In this document: positions 50,702-60,864 of the stretch, piece by piece
How the letters are laid out: each line of letters starts with the position of its first letter
Position numbering within the stretch: position 1 is the first letter of the stretch
NCBI GenBank assembly: GCA_023667845.1
Contig: JAMPIU010000005.1
Coordinates: 1-61,101 of the forward strand
DNA: 61,101 bases
Reading direction: 5' to 3'
Source: Dehalobacter sp.
Lineage (GTDB): Bacteria; Bacillota; Desulfitobacteriia; Desulfitobacteriales; Syntrophobotulaceae
Notes under the pieces: generated by a model
What the model saw: only the letters and a program-made list of their open reading frames with translations
Database searches by the model: none
Told to the model about the DNA's origin: nothing
Translations under genes and position numbers: made by a program

Positions 50702-52453
50702 ATGGATAAGTCCAAAGAAGACGCCTTAATAGCCAGAGACCCTGAAATTACCTGGGAAGACGAAGAAAGTCTTGCTTTGGATAATTATAATGGCGCCAAA
50801 GCGCTGCTCGATGTACTGGACCAGGAAGGGGTAGAGCTGATATTCGGGTATCCTGGCGGATCTTTGCTCGCACTGTATGATGCGCTTCTGGACAGCTCGA
50901 TCCGTCATATCCTGCCGAGACATGAGCAGAGTGCTGTTCATGCGGCCGATGCCTACGCGCGGGTCAGCGGCAAGGTTGGCGTCTGTCTGGCCACCTCAGG
51001 TCCGGGAGCCGCCAATATGGTTACAGGAATTGCGAATGCGTATATGGATTCCATTCCGCTTGTGATTTTAACCGGTCAGGTATCGACCCAGCTGTTAGGG
51101 ACGGATTCTTTTCAGGAAGTAGACATTACGGGAATCACGATGCCGATCACGAAGCATTCCTATCTGGTCAAAGATGCCAGAGACATTCCGCGTATCGTGA
51201 AAGAAGCGTTTTACATTGCCAGTACAGGACGTCCGGGTCCGGTCCTGATCGATCTGCCGAAGAATATTATGGCAGCAGAGGTCACTGAGCCTTATCCGTC
51301 CAAAGTAGCGCTGAAAAGCTATAAATTCTTCACTAAAGGAAACTCCGGTCAGATTTCTGAAGCAGCTAAAGCGCTGGCCCAAAGCAAAAAACCGATTGTT
51401 TATGCCGGGGGAGGCGTCATAACCTCCGGAGCCGGCAAGATTCTTCAGGAAATGCTCGAAAAAGCCAATCTTCCTGTGGTTACAACGCTGATGGGCATTG
51501 GCAGTGTCCCGTCCAAGCATCCGAATCATTTAGGGATGGTCGGAATGCATGGGACCATTACTGCCAATCTCGCCGTCGATGAGTGCGATTTACTGATTGC
51601 CATCGGTGTCCGCTTTGACGACAGGGTCACGAGCGGGCTGAAACACCGTTTTGCTACGAAGGCAAAAGTCATTCATATTGATATTGACCCTGCCGAGATT
51701 GGCAAAGTTATCCGTGCACATATACCGATTGTCGGAGATGCCAAACTTGTCCTGGAAGAGTTCCTTACCAAAATCAATCCGCCGGCCATTCAGGATTGGT
51801 GGAACGAACTCAGGAGCTGGCAAAAGGAATACCCGTTAAGCTATGAGCAGGATGGCCGCCTGAATCCGCAGACGATTTTGGAAGCGATGGGAAAAATCAG
51901 CGGGGAAGAAGCGGTCGTGGTGACGGATGTCGGCCAGCACCAGATGTGGGCGGCTCAATTCTGTCCGGTTAATCAAGAAAGACATTTTATTACCAGTGCC
52001 GGTCTGGGCACGATGGGGTTTGGTCTTCCGGCTGCAATCGGCGCCCAGTTTGCGAAACCGGACAGTCTGGTCTTTCTGGTTACCGGAGACGGTTCTTTAC
52101 AAATGAGCATCCATGAGCTCGCCACCGCGGTTCAATATCACCTTCCCATAAAAATAGTCCTGATGAATAACGGGGTTTTAGGCATGGTAAGGCAGATGCA
52201 AAAAATGCTCTTTAACGAGCGTTTCAGCCAGATCCAGCTGGATGCCAATCCCGATTTTGTGAAACTCGCTGACGCCTATGGGATCAAAGGGCGCAGAGTC
52301 GAGCAGGCCGACCAGGTTGAAGATGCCTTGAAGGAAGCTGTTGCAACGCCCGGACCTTTTTTGCTGGATTTCACGATCTCACCGGATGAAGTTGTACTTC
52401 CTTTTGTCCCTGCCGGTCAGGGAATTACAGAGATACTGGAGGGGAAGGAATAA
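50702..52453 (+). CDS. ilvB: Acetolactate synthase, large subunit
   Basis: A 583-residue TPP enzyme. It starts with a 25-residue extension (KSKEDALIARDPEITWEDEE) before the usual GAKALLDVLDQEGVELIFGY. The catalytic glutamate is in RHEQSAVHAADAYAR, the FAD region is in the middle, and the TPP-Mg motif is GDGSLQMSIHELATAVQ...NN. It joins pyruvate with pyruvate or 2-oxobutyrate. The N-terminal extension is slightly unusual, but no better start is seen. It overlaps ilvN by one base. Confidence 0.96.
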   Translation: MDKSKEDALIARDPEITWEDEESLALDNYNGAKALLDVLDQEGVELIFGYPGGSLLALYDALLDSSIRHILPRHEQSAVHAADAYARVSGKVGVCLATSGPGAANMVTGIANAYMDSIPLVILTGQVSTQLLGTDSFQEVDITGITMPITKHSYLVKDARDIPRIVKEAFYIASTGRPGPVLIDLPKNIMAAEVTEPYPSKVALKSYKFFTKGNSGQISEAAKALAQSKKPIVYAGGGVITSGAGKILQEMLEKANLPVVTTLMGIGSVPSKHPNHLGMVGMHGTITANLAVDECDLLIAIGVRFDDRVTSGLKHRFATKAKVIHIDIDPAEIGKVIRAHIPIVGDAKLVLEEFLTKINPPAIQDWWNELRSWQKEYPLSYEQDGRLNPQTILEAMGKISGEEAVVVTDVGQHQMWAAQFCPVNQERHFITSAGLGTMGFGLPAAIGAQFAKPDSLVFLVTGDGSLQMSIHELATAVQYHLPIKIVLMNNGVLGMVRQMQKMLFNERFSQIQLDANPDFVKLADAYGIKGRRVEQADQVEDALKEAVATPGPFLLDFTISPDEVVLPFVPAGQGITEILEGKE

Positions 52454-52932
52454 TGCTGCATACGCTCGCTGTAATGGTCGAAAATGATCCGGGGGTCCTG
52501 GCACGGGTATCAGGCCTGTTTTCCCGGCGGGGCTACAATATCTACAGCCTGACGGTATGTCAGACTGAAAATCCGGACCTTTCCATGATGACGATCGTGG
52601 TTGAGGGTGACAGCCAGGTCATTGAACAGGTCACCAAGCAGCTGCATAAACTGGTCGTCGTCCATAAGGTGACCAATCTGAGCCAGGAGTCCGTGGTGAA
52701 CAGGGAGCTGGCCCTGATCCGGGTCAAGGTTAAATCGGATACCCGGCTCGAAGTACTCCAGACGGTAGACATCTTCAGAGGCAGAGTCGTCGATATGGGC
52801 AAAAATAATCTAACCATTGAGCTAACCGGTGATGAAGAAAAGATTGATGCGTTTGTCAGAACGATGCGATCTTACGGCATTCTCGAGCTTGTCAGAACCG
52901 GTAAAATTGCGATTGCCCGTTCCGATAATTAA
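52453..52932 (+). CDS. ilvN: Acetolactate synthase, small regulatory subunit
   Basis: A 159-residue protein with an N-terminal ACT domain (LHTLAVMVENDPGVLARVSG; FSRRGYNIYSLTV) and a C-terminal dimer region. It binds valine and confers feedback inhibition on IlvB. The TAATG overlap with ilvB implies coupled translation. The symbol ilvH is used for the same subunit in some genomes. Confidence 0.95.
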   Translation: MLHTLAVMVENDPGVLARVSGLFSRRGYNIYSLTVCQTENPDLSMMTIVVEGDSQVIEQVTKQLHKLVVVHKVTNLSQESVVNRELALIRVKVKSDTRLEVLQTVDIFRGRVVDMGKNNLTIELTGDEEKIDAFVRTMRSYGILELVRTGKIAIARSDN

Positions 52933-52966
52933 AATTAAGAAATAATGAATAAGGAGAGTAAATAAC

Positions 52967-53962
52967 ATGGCTAAAATGTATTATGATCAAGATGCTGATT
53001 TGGGATTGCTGAAAGGAAAGACGATTGCGGTAATGGGTTGGGGAAGCCAGGGTCACGCCCAATCACAGAACCTTAAAGATTCCGGTTTGAATGTCATTGT
53101 GGGCTTGCGTAAAAACAGCCCGAGATGGAAAGAAGCCGAAGAAGCCGGCCTAACGGTGATGACGGTTGCTGAAGCAGCAGCCAAAGCGGACCTGATCCAA
53201 ATCCTTCTGCCTGATGAGACCCAGAGCAGGATCTACCGGGAAGAAATCGAGCCGTCGCTCACTGCCGGCAAAGTACTTTGCTTTTCACACGGCTTCAACA
53301 TTCACTTTGGCCAGATCGTGCCGCCGGCTGATGTCGATGTGATTATGATCGCTCCGAAGAGCCCGGGACATCTGGTCCGCCGGACCTACACCGAAGGTGC
53401 AGGAACACCGGGACTGATCGCCGTCTATCAGGACGCTACCGGTAACGCCCACCAGATTGGTCTTGCTTATGCCAAAGGGATTGGCTGCACCCGTACAGGG
53501 CTGATTGAAACTACGTTCGCTGAAGAGACCGAAACCGATTTATTCGGTGAACAGGCAGTACTTTGCGGCGGTGCGTCCGAATTGGTCCGCGCCGGTTTTG
53601 ACACACTTGTAGAAGCCGGTTACCAGCCGGAAATCGCCTACTTTGAGTGTCTGCATGAACTGAAGTTAATTGTCGACCTGATGTACGAAGGCGGAATCAG
53701 CCGGATGCGCTACTCCGTATCCGACACAGCCCAGTACGGGGACCTGATGGTCGGCAGACGGATCATTACGGAAGAAACCCGCAAGGAAATGAAGAAAGTT
53801 CTTTCTGAAATCCAAAACGGGGAATTTGCCCGCAAATGGCTCTCCGAAAATCAGGTTGGCCGTCCGGTCTTCAATGCCATGACCCGCAGGGATGCCGAAC
53901 ACAAAATTGAAAAAGTCGGCCAGGAGCTTCGTTCGATGATGCCTTGGCTGAAGAAGAAATAA
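52967..53962 (+). CDS. ilvC: Ketol-acid reductoisomerase
   Basis: A 331-residue class I enzyme. The Rossmann motif [20 protein letters not shown] is near residues 24-43, and the beta2-alphaB loop [14 protein letters not shown] sets NADPH use. The acidic Mg-binding residues lie in [15 protein letters not shown]. It isomerises and reduces acetolactate and acetohydroxybutyrate. ATG 52967 follows AAGGAGAG. Confidence 0.97.
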   Translation: MAKMYYDQDADLGLLKGKTIAVMGWGSQGHAQSQNLKDSGLNVIVGLRKNSPRWKEAEEAGLTVMTVAEAAAKADLIQILLPDETQSRIYREEIEPSLTAGKVLCFSHGFNIHFGQIVPPADVDVIMIAPKSPGHLVRRTYTEGAGTPGLIAVYQDATGNAHQIGLAYAKGIGCTRTGLIETTFAEETETDLFGEQAVLCGGASELVRAGFDTLVEAGYQPEIAYFECLHELKLIVDLMYEGGISRMRYSVSDTAQYGDLMVGRRIITEETRKEMKKVLSEIQNGEFARKWLSENQVGRPVFNAMTRRDAEHKIEKVGQELRSMMPWLKKK

Positions 53963-53993
53963 CCTCAACTCTCAATACCAATATTTGGGGTAT

Positions 53994-54097
53994 GTCTGTG
54001 GGCTACAATACCGCTTTTCGACCGTTGTGCCATCCGTGGCACAAAAGGCCGCGCTCCGCATCGTGCTCCGCTCACAGCGGAACTGTAGCCCCCAGAC
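53994..54097 (-). repeat. Structured intergenic repeat, copy B (reverse orientation)
   Basis: The outer arms GTCTGTGGGCTACA (53994-54007) and TGTAGCCCCCAGAC (54084-54097) pair with one G-U; ATACCAA/TTTGGTAT outside can extend the stem. Read on the minus strand the inside has AGCGGAGCACGATGCGGAGC, GCGG, then hairpin GTGCCA-CGGA-TGGCAC, matching the core of copies A and C. Confidence 0.75.
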
Positions 54098-54176
54098 TAA
54101 TCTTTGGTATGAATACTTGCATGTTGATTCCAAAGTGTATTTTTCAGAATAATTTAACGAATATCTCCAGAGATCA

Positions 54177-54281
54177 GTCTCCGTAATATATAGGCGGCGA
54201 CAAGCGGAGCAAGGAGTGCGAAGCGCGGCTTTTTGAGCCAGGAGGGCTCAATTGCCGTAAGCGGCTATATATTACGGAGAC
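54177..54281 (+). repeat. Structured intergenic repeat, copy C
   Basis: A perfect 17-bp outer stem: GTCTCCGTAATATATAG (54177-54193) with CTATATATTACGGAGAC (54265-54281). The inside has AAGCGGAGCAAGGAGTGCGA, AGCGCGG, then hairpin GAGCC-AGGAG-GGCTC (54235-54249). It lies 60 bases before the leuA start and 80 bases from copy B. Confidence 0.78.
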
Positions 54282-54341
54282 CTACCTGGATAAAAAATCT
54301 TTATGAATAAAATTGATTCTAAGCGCAAGGGGGGTAGGGTA

Positions 54342-55877
54342 GTGAGACGGATTGAATTTTTTGACACAACGCTGCGGGACGGGGAGCAGTCTCCAGGGGT
54401 TGCGCTGAATATGGAAGAGAAGCTGCAGATTGCCCGTCAGCTGGAAAAACTGGGTGTGGATATCATTGAAGCCGGTTTTCCGATTACTTCTCCGGGCGAT
54501 TTTCAGGCCGTATCCCTGATCGCTGAAAAAATCAGAAATACGACCATTGCTGCGCTTGCCAGGGCAGAAGCCAAGGATATTGAAAGGGCCTGGGAGGCGA
54601 TCCATATCGCGGAAAGCCCGCGAATCCATACATTTATTGCGACATCTCCGATTCATATGCAGTACAAACTCAGAAAAACACCGGATGAGGTGTTGGAACG
54701 CGCTGTCTATGGGGTCAAACTGGCAAAATCCAAAGTTAGCGATGTTGAATTCAGTGCTGAAGATGCTTCCCGTAGCGACGTGGATTTTCTGGCCAAGGTA
54801 TTCTCACTGGTCATTAAGGCCGGAGCTACTGTGATCAACATCCCGGATACCGTCGGGTATGCGATGCCCGCAGAATTTGCTCAGTTCGTCAAGGCGATCA
54901 TGGACAAAACGGAGGGCATTGAAAAAGTCAAAGTAAGCGTCCACTGCCACAATGATCTCGGACTGGCCGTGGCAAATTCCCTGGCAGCAGTCAAGGCAGG
55001 CATTCATCAGATTGAATGTGCGGTCAACGGCCTCGGAGAACGGGCTGGGAATGCTGCGCTGGAAGAATTGGCCATGGCGCTGCACACCCGGAAAGACCTT
55101 TATGAGGTCGAGACAGGTATTGTCACCCGGGAGATTTCCCGGACCAGCAGTCTGGTCAGCAGACTGTCCGGTATGAGGGTCCAGCCGAATAAAGCGATCG
55201 TCGGCAAAAACGCTTTTGCGCACGAATCAGGCATTCATCAGGACGGAGTCCTGAAAGAACGCAGTACGTATGAAATTATGTCCCCGGATGCCATCGGACT
55301 CGATATGAATACGATTGTCCTCGGCAAACATTCCGGGAGGCATGCGGTTAAACAGTCTCTGGACGACCTGAGCATTGAAGTCAGTGAAGAACGCTTTGAG
55401 AAGCTTTTTGAAGACTTCAAAACCCTTGCTGAAAAGAAAAAAATTATCACGGAAGCTGATCTTTATGCGCTTGCTGAAACGCAGGAGGCAGAGGAAACGC
55501 TGGTCTTAAATTACTGGCAGATTCTAAGCGGAAACAACCTGAAGCCTACGGCGACGATTGGCTTAGAGCTGAAAGATGGGAAAGAGCATCATAATGAGCT
55601 GGTGAAAGCGGCTTATGGTGACGGTCCTGTAGCGGCTGCCTATAAGGCGATCGACAAAATTGTCGGGATTGAAGGAAAACTGCAGAATTTCTCGTTACAG
55701 GCGATTGACGTCGGCGAGGATTCTCAGGGTGAAGTAACCGTAACGGTTTTGTTCGGTGATCACACTGTTGCCGGCCGGGGAGTCAGTCCGGATATTATCG
55801 AGGCCAGTGTTAAAGCGTATGTCCAGGCTGTCAACAGGGCACTCAGCAAAGGCTGGATCAGCCTGAAGCAAAGATGA
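54342..55877 (+). CDS. leuA: 2-isopropylmalate synthase
   Basis: About 511 residues from GTG 54342 ([20 protein letters not shown]), chosen because AAGGGGGG (54327-54334) sits seven bases upstream and the family starts here; the in-frame ATG 54303 would add 13 residues. The metal site includes DTTLRDGE and [37 protein letters not shown] is the active-site loop. The C-terminal domain (about 385-511) is the leucine-binding regulatory part. It condenses acetyl-CoA with 2-oxoisovalerate. Confidence 0.95.
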   Translation: MRRIEFFDTTLRDGEQSPGVALNMEEKLQIARQLEKLGVDIIEAGFPITSPGDFQAVSLIAEKIRNTTIAALARAEAKDIERAWEAIHIAESPRIHTFIATSPIHMQYKLRKTPDEVLERAVYGVKLAKSKVSDVEFSAEDASRSDVDFLAKVFSLVIKAGATVINIPDTVGYAMPAEFAQFVKAIMDKTEGIEKVKVSVHCHNDLGLAVANSLAAVKAGIHQIECAVNGLGERAGNAALEELAMALHTRKDLYEVETGIVTREISRTSSLVSRLSGMRVQPNKAIVGKNAFAHESGIHQDGVLKERSTYEIMSPDAIGLDMNTIVLGKHSGRHAVKQSLDDLSIEVSEERFEKLFEDFKTLAEKKKIITEADLYALAETQEAEETLVLNYWQILSGNNLKPTATIGLELKDGKEHHNELVKAAYGDGPVAAAYKAIDKIVGIEGKLQNFSLQAIDVGEDSQGEVTVTVLFGDHTVAGRGVSPDIIEASVKAYVQAVNRALSKGWISLKQR

Positions 55878-55924
55878 TAACTGGAGACAAAACAGGCTGT
55901 GATGATGCATGATTGAGGATACTT

Positions 55925-55970
55925 ATTATCTCATCTCGCACGTACTGAATGTTCACGCAGATGAGATAAT
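55925..55970. repeat. Hairpin between leuA and leuC
   Basis: ATTATCTCATCT (55925-55936) and AGATGAGATAAT (55959-55970) are perfect 12-bp arms with a 22-base loop. There is no T-tract. It sits about 45 bases before leuC and might tune its expression or mRNA stability. Confidence 0.55.
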
Positions 55971-56012
55971 ATTATATGAACAGGAGCATAGGCAAAAAGG
56001 AGGTTGTTGCCC

Positions 56013-57287
56013 ATGGGTATGACGATAAGCGAAAAAATTCTGGCAGCCCATGCCGGAGTAGATAAAGTTGTTCCCGGAGAAATCATCAATGCCAAATTGG
56101 ATATAGTCTTATCCAATGACGTTACGGCTCCGGTGGCGATCAAAGAGTTTGAAAAGTTAGGAATTGAAAAGGTATTTGACAGGAAAAAAATTGCGCTGGT
56201 ACCCGACCATTTCACACCGAACAAAGATATAGCCTCCGCGGAACAATGCAAAACTGTCAGGGAATTTGCCCGGAAACATGAGATTAAACATTACTGGGAT
56301 ACCGGAAGAGTCGGTATCGAGCACTGTCTGCTCCCGGAACAGGGCGTGGTTCTACCCGGTGACCTAATTATCGGCGCCGACTCCCACACCTGCACATATG
56401 GCGCACTCGGCGCTTTTGCGACCGGCGTCGGCAGTACGGATTGCGCGGCTGGGATGGCCACAGGTGAGGCTTGGTTCAGAGTACCCGAAACTTTAAAATT
56501 TGTTTTTCACGGCACGAAGTTTCAGCCCTATGTCGGCGGCAAAGACCTGATCCTATATATCATCGGCAAAATCGGCGTTGACGGTGCCCGCTACAAAGCG
56601 ATGGAATTTACCGGAAACGGCATCAAAGCGCTTTCTATGGACAACAGGCTGACGATGTGCAATATGGCAATCGAGGCCGGCGGCAAGGCCGGAATCATTG
56701 AACCGGACGAGATTACGCTGGAGTACGTTAAAGCAAGGGCAAAAAGAGATTATAAAGTCTATCAAAGCGACCCGGATGCCATATACGAGAAGGTTTATGA
56801 ATTTGACACGGAAGATATTCCGCTGCAGATTGCTTTCCCGCATCTTCCGGAGAACACAAAATCGGTAGATGAAGCGCGCGGCATAAAAATAGATCAGGTT
56901 GTCATCGGCTCGTGTACGAACGGACGTCTTGAGGATCTCGAAATCACGGCTAAGATTCTGAAAGGAAAGAAGATCCATCCGAATATCCGCTGCCTGATAT
57001 TCCCCGGGACACAGGATATCCTGCTCGAAGCGATGAACCGCGGCTGGATTCAGACCATGATTGAAGCCGGAGCAGCAGTCAGTACGCCGACCTGCGGGCC
57101 ATGTCTGGGCGGTCATATGGGAATCCTAGCGAAAGGTGAACGGTCGCTGTCCACCACAAATAGGAATTTCGTTGGCCGGATGGGCCATCCCGAAAGCGAA
57201 GTATACCTGTGCAATCCGGCAGTCGCTGCGGCTTCAGCCATATGCGGACAAATCGTTCATCCGAGGGAGGTCGTTGATAATGGGTAA
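56013..57287 (+). CDS. leuC: 3-isopropylmalate dehydratase, large subunit
   Basis: A 424-residue aconitase-family protein from ATG 56013, behind AAAAAGGAGG. Fe-S ligands occur in [15 protein letters not shown] and [39 protein letters not shown] is the substrate motif. The length matches the short (archaeal/clostridial-type) LeuC that pairs with a 160-residue LeuD. It overlaps leuD by eight bases. Confidence 0.96.
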   Translation: MGMTISEKILAAHAGVDKVVPGEIINAKLDIVLSNDVTAPVAIKEFEKLGIEKVFDRKKIALVPDHFTPNKDIASAEQCKTVREFARKHEIKHYWDTGRVGIEHCLLPEQGVVLPGDLIIGADSHTCTYGALGAFATGVGSTDCAAGMATGEAWFRVPETLKFVFHGTKFQPYVGGKDLILYIIGKIGVDGARYKAMEFTGNGIKALSMDNRLTMCNMAIEAGGKAGIIEPDEITLEYVKARAKRDYKVYQSDPDAIYEKVYEFDTEDIPLQIAFPHLPENTKSVDEARGIKIDQVVIGSCTNGRLEDLEITAKILKGKKIHPNIRCLIFPGTQDILLEAMNRGWIQTMIEAGAAVSTPTCGPCLGGHMGILAKGERSLSTTNRNFVGRMGHPESEVYLCNPAVAAASAICGQIVHPREVVDNG

Positions 57288-57768
57288 AGCTTGGAAATTC
57301 GGCCATGATATTGACACGGATGTCATCATCCCGGCCCGCTATTTAAACCGCTTCGAACCTGAACATCTCGCCGCCCACTGTATGGAAGATGCGGATGCAA
57401 CGTTCGCTGCCAACGTTAAGCCAGGCGATATGATGATCGGCGGCAAAAACTTTGGCTGCGGATCTTCGCGGGAACATGCTCCGCTGGCGATTAAAGCGGC
57501 CGGTGTCAAGGCCGTCATCGCAGAATCCTATGCACGGATATTTTACCGGAATGCGCTGAACATCGGGATGCCGATTCTGGAGTGTCCGGAAGCTGTCAAA
57601 GGCATTGAGTCCGGTGACGAGATTGAGGTCGATCTTCAGAACAGCACGATTCAAAACGTCAGCAAGGGAACAAGTTTTCAGGCCACTCCTTTTCCGCCAT
57701 TTATGCAGGAATTGATCAAAGCCGGTGGGCTGGTTCCGTACGTAAAGGAGAAAAGAAAGAATGCCTAA
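57280..57768 (+). CDS. leuD: 3-isopropylmalate dehydratase, small subunit
   Basis: A 162-residue protein from ATG 57280 ([20 protein letters not shown]). [20 protein letters not shown] and [20 protein letters not shown] are the swivel-domain motifs. The frame is open upstream inside leuC, but that part is a shadow. It overlaps both neighbours by eight bases, so translation is coupled. Confidence 0.96.
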   Translation: MGKAWKFGHDIDTDVIIPARYLNRFEPEHLAAHCMEDADATFAANVKPGDMMIGGKNFGCGSSREHAPLAIKAAGVKAVIAESYARIFYRNALNIGMPILECPEAVKGIESGDEIEVDLQNSTIQNVSKGTSFQATPFPPFMQELIKAGGLVPYVKEKRKNA

Positions 57769-58819
57769 AATTGCCGTATTACCCGGTGACGGGATTGGAA
57801 GAGAGATCATCCCTGAAGCGCTGAAAGTGCTTCAGGCAGTATTAAAAGACTGCCCGGTCAAGTTCGAATTCGACAGTTATCTGATCGGCGGAGCCGCAAT
57901 CGATGAAGTCGGCAAAGCACTGCCTGCCGAAACACTGGATGCCTGCAAGAAGGCTGATGCAGTGCTTTTGGGCGCGATCGGCGGACCCAAATGGGATACA
58001 CTGCCGGCGAAGGAAAGACCTGAGCTCGGCGCGCTTTTGCCGATCAGAAAAGAACTCGGTCTTTTCGCGAATATCCGTCCGGTCAAGATGATTCCTTCGC
58101 TCATTTCAGCTTCCACCTTACGGGAAGAAGTCGTCAAGAATGTGGATATGGTTGTGATCCGCGAACTGACCGGCGGGATCTATTTTGGAGAAAAGGGAAG
58201 AAACGAGAGTCCCAGGGCGGCCTATGACGTCCTTCTCTATAATGAGGAAGAAGTCCGCCGGATCATTGAACTTGGTTTTGAAACTGCGAGAGGCAGAAGG
58301 AAAAAGCTTTGTTCGGTTGATAAGGCTAATGTGCTCGAGTCGTCTCGTTTCTGGCGGGAGATTGCTGAAGAAGTGGCCAAGGAATACCCGGATATCGAAC
58401 TGACCCATATGTATGTTGATAATGCTGCGATGCAGCTCGTGCGTTATCCGGAACAGTTCGACGTGATCGTCACAGAGAATATGTTCGGAGATATCCTGAC
58501 CGACCTGGCTTCGATGCTCGGTGGTTCGATCGGCATGCTTGCTTCAGCCAGCCTGAGCGGCAAAAAAGGACTGTATGAGCCAGCTCATGGCTCCGCACCG
58601 GACATTGCCGGCCAGAATAAAGCCAATCCGCTGGCGACGATCCTTTCGGCAGCCATGATGCTGCGCTATACGTTTGACCTAAACGAAGAAGCCGGTAGAA
58701 TAGAGAATGCTGTGGCCAAAGTTCTGGATCAGGGCTATCGGACAGCCGACCTGGCCAAACCCGGCGATAAAGTGCTTGGGACCAAAGAAATGGGTGACGC
58801 AGTGGTAGCTGCGCTGTAA
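57761..58819 (+). CDS. leuB: 3-isopropylmalate dehydrogenase
   Basis: A 352-residue enzyme starting [35 protein letters not shown] and [20 protein letters not shown] carry substrate and Mg ligands, and [20 protein letters not shown] the NAD site. It oxidises and decarboxylates 3-isopropylmalate to 2-oxoisocaproate. It is the last gene of leuACDB, followed by a strong terminator. Confidence 0.97.
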   Translation: MPKIAVLPGDGIGREIIPEALKVLQAVLKDCPVKFEFDSYLIGGAAIDEVGKALPAETLDACKKADAVLLGAIGGPKWDTLPAKERPELGALLPIRKELGLFANIRPVKMIPSLISASTLREEVVKNVDMVVIRELTGGIYFGEKGRNESPRAAYDVLLYNEEEVRRIIELGFETARGRRKKLCSVDKANVLESSRFWREIAEEVAKEYPDIELTHMYVDNAAMQLVRYPEQFDVIVTENMFGDILTDLASMLGGSIGMLASASLSGKKGLYEPAHGSAPDIAGQNKANPLATILSAAMMLRYTFDLNEEAGRIENAVAKVLDQGYRTADLAKPGDKVLGTKEMGDAVVAAL

Positions 58820-58840
58820 GGCTTAACGATGATTAAGAAT

Positions 58841-58885
58841 AAGACCGCTATGATTGTTGAAATCATTGCGGTCTTTGATTTTTTT
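58841..58885 (+). terminator. Rho-independent terminator of the leu operon
   Basis: AAGACCGCTATGATT (58841-58855) pairs with AATCATTGCGGTCTT (58861-58875; one mismatch), followed by TGATTTTTTTT. It lies 22 bases after the leuB stop. Confidence 0.9.
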
Positions 58886-58996
58886 TATGTCATCCGTGAC
58901 AAAAGGCCGTGTAATTTGAAAATTTCAAAGCGCTTCAAAGCAAATAAGGTTCTATAATGTAATGTTGACAACATAATCATTTTATAGTAGCATGCA

Positions 58997-59016
58997 TATA
59001 GTGTATATACACTATA
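58997..59016. promoter_or_regulatory. MarR operator, site 1
   Basis: TATAGTGTATATACACTATA is a perfect 20-bp palindrome just before the MarR gene. Its core GTGTATATACAC recurs at 59478-59489, before the next gene. This is the usual layout of an autoregulated MarR protein. Confidence 0.7.
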
Positions 59017-59033
59017 TAGAGGTGACTTACTAT

Positions 59034-59465
59034 ATGAAGAACAATGAAAAGAAGTCGTCAATCTGTAATTGTCTGAATTTACGTAGGGCTGCTTCGACAA
59101 TTACAAAAATATATGATGAAAAGCTGAGCCCAAGCGGATTGACAGTCAGCCAGTATTCAATTTTGAAGCATCTAAAGTTTTTTGGTCCCATCAGTGTCAG
59201 TGATCTGGCTATAAAAATCAGGTTGGACAGGACGACTTTAGTCCGTAGCTTTAAACCTCTGGAAGCGGCATCCTTAATTATTGATGTTTCTCAAAAAGGC
59301 ACCCGAAACCGTCAGCTTCAATTAACCCAAAAAGGAATTGAGAAATACATTGAGGCGGAATACCTGTGGAACGATGCGCAGAATTTTATTGAACAGGAAC
59401 TCGGAAAAGAAAATATTGAAAAATTAACATCTCTCCTTTCCGTGATTGAGAGGTTGGGGTCTTAA
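59034..59465 (+). CDS. MarR-family transcriptional regulator
   Basis: A 143-residue winged-helix regulator. ATG 59034 follows AGAGGTGA at eight-base spacing; an upstream in-frame ATG at 58992 lies inside the palindrome region and is less likely. LTVSQYSILKHLKFFGPISV and SDLAIKIRLDRTTLVRSFKP are the HTH, followed by the wing (SQKGTRNRQLQLTQKG). Two cysteines in ICNCLNLRRA at residues 11 and 13 could be a redox or metal sensor, as in several MarR proteins of this group. Targets: itself and the QueG-like gene. Confidence 0.88.
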   Translation: MKNNEKKSSICNCLNLRRAASTITKIYDEKLSPSGLTVSQYSILKHLKFFGPISVSDLAIKIRLDRTTLVRSFKPLEAASLIIDVSQKGTRNRQLQLTQKGIEKYIEAEYLWNDAQNFIEQELGKENIEKLTSLLSVIERLGS

Positions 59466-59474
59466 TTTACCCTA

Positions 59475-59494
59475 TTCGTGTATATACACTATAT
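59475..59494. promoter_or_regulatory. MarR operator, site 2
   Basis: The core GTGTATATACAC (59478-59489) is identical to site 1, with ACTATA following on one side only. It lies about 27 bases before the start of the QueG-like gene. Confidence 0.65.
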
Positions 59495-59515
59495 TTATAA
59501 AGGAGAGCACAAATC

Positions 59516-60544
59516 ATGCGTATAGAGAATTTGATTCAGGATAAGGCTTATGAATTTGGTTATGAAAAGTGTGGGATTGTCCGTATTCAGGATTTAGAAG
59601 GTTATGATAAATGTCTAAGGGAACGTATCGATAAAGTCCCCATCTCAAAGATGTTCTATCAGAGCCAAAGCCGTTTGACGAACCTGCAAGAGCGGTACCC
59701 CTGGGCAAAATCTGTTATCGTCGTTGTTTCTCATTTCGGACATTATAAAGCACCTGGGCAGTTAAAAGGTCATATCGGTAAACACTATCTATTTGACGGA
59801 CGTGTCAATACGGAATCTAAGGAATTCAAGAGAAGTGTTCTGATGGAACAATTTCTGCAAGATCTGGGACTTAAAACAGCCTCAAACCGAAATTTTGGTA
59901 TCGTAGGATTACGCTGGGCGGCCATGAGGGCCGGGCTTGGAATCATACGCAAAAATAATTTCTTTTATACGGAATCCGGTTCCTGGGTGCAACTAGAAGC
60001 GTGGATTACTGACAAGGATATGGAACTGGTTGAATCAACCAATTTACCGATTTGTCCTGAAGGCTGCTCTAATTGTATCAAAGCCTGCCCCACCTGTTCT
60101 CTTTCATCGCCTTATACAATGAATCCACTTAGCTGTATCTCCTTTCTTACTACTTTTGGCGGCCGTGATTTGGCAAACGATCCTCTCGGCAAGAGTTTTG
60201 GAACCTGGATCTACGGGTGCGATGCCTGTCAGGACGTATGCCCGATGAACAGCGGCAAATGGACGGAGGAGGACGAATTCCCCGGTGTTTTAGAAATATC
60301 GCTTAGTCTCACACCAGAAAACATGATGAAACTGGAAGAAGAATTTTATAAGCATAACATACAGCCAAAATTCTTTTACCTTTCTCCGGATGAATTATGG
60401 AAATGGAAAGTAAACGTATTGAATTTCATGCGAAATAATTATCAGGAAAGCTACAAGCAATATATCTTGGAGGCATGCAATAATGAAAATGAAAAGATTC
60501 GCGATATAGCACAGATGATCTGTAAAGATGTCTTCAACAGATAA
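59516..60544 (+). CDS. QueG-like double 4Fe-4S protein
   Basis: A 342-residue cytosolic protein; ATG 59516 follows AAGGAGAG. The N-terminal part (about 1-170) has the QueG/reductive-dehalogenase-like fold pattern (YPWAKSVIVVVSHFGHYKAP; RWAAMRAGLGIIRKNNFFYT). Two 4Fe-4S sites follow: CPEGCSNCIKACPTC (about 182-196) and CDACQDVCPMN (about 236-246). The C-terminal helices (about 280-342) resemble a HEAT-like tail. True QueG reduces epoxyqueuosine with cobalamin. This member is divergent and MarR-controlled, so a different substrate is likely. It has no Tat signal, so it is not a classic reductive dehalogenase. Confidence 0.8.
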   Translation: MRIENLIQDKAYEFGYEKCGIVRIQDLEGYDKCLRERIDKVPISKMFYQSQSRLTNLQERYPWAKSVIVVVSHFGHYKAPGQLKGHIGKHYLFDGRVNTESKEFKRSVLMEQFLQDLGLKTASNRNFGIVGLRWAAMRAGLGIIRKNNFFYTESGSWVQLEAWITDKDMELVESTNLPICPEGCSNCIKACPTCSLSSPYTMNPLSCISFLTTFGGRDLANDPLGKSFGTWIYGCDACQDVCPMNSGKWTEEDEFPGVLEISLSLTPENMMKLEEEFYKHNIQPKFFYLSPDELWKWKVNVLNFMRNNYQESYKQYILEACNNENEKIRDIAQMICKDVFNR

Positions 60545-60604
60545 TCGATTAAAACGGGCTTACCCGAAGCAAGGGATCATCATTTTTCATCAAGCATAGG
60601 TAGA

Positions 60605-60640
60605 AGAGTCTTCCAGAATTATTTTGGGAGGCTCTTTTTC
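60605..60640 (+). terminator. Rho-independent terminator
   Basis: AGAGTCTTCC (60605-60614) pairs with GGGAGGCTCT (60626-60635) using two G-U pairs, followed by TTTTTC. It ends the MarR/QueG-like transcript. Confidence 0.75.
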
Positions 60641-60864
60641 TAATATACAATTGCAAGTTTTGCAGAGACAAAAGGGGTTAATTTGTTTTGGATTTTTGGC
60701 TAATAATTTGAAAATTAAAAAAAAATTAAAATCTTTTTCACGTGATAAGAAATGCGGACTTTTCTTTTGATATATTTACTTGTATAGACAGCGAATTGGA
60801 AGCTATCATTCCAGGCTAAAAACTGTAAACGCATCAAAGAAAAATTTAAAGGAGGATGATTGAA
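60641..60864. other. Promoter region of the corrinoid protein
   Basis: AT-rich, with poly-A at 60715-60735. I see no cobalamin riboswitch and no good sigma-54 box (TTGGCTAATAATTTGAA is a weak half match). Confidence 0.35.

Noticed and set aside
59516-60544. Reductive dehalogenase (RdhA)
   Set aside because: The protein has related Fe-S motifs but no Tat signal, no RdhB anchor gene, and is shorter; QueG-like is the better reading.
60641-60864. Cobalamin riboswitch or sigma-54 promoter before the corrinoid gene
   Set aside because: No B12 box (GCCACTG) is seen, and the only sigma-54-like match has the wrong -12 dinucleotide.
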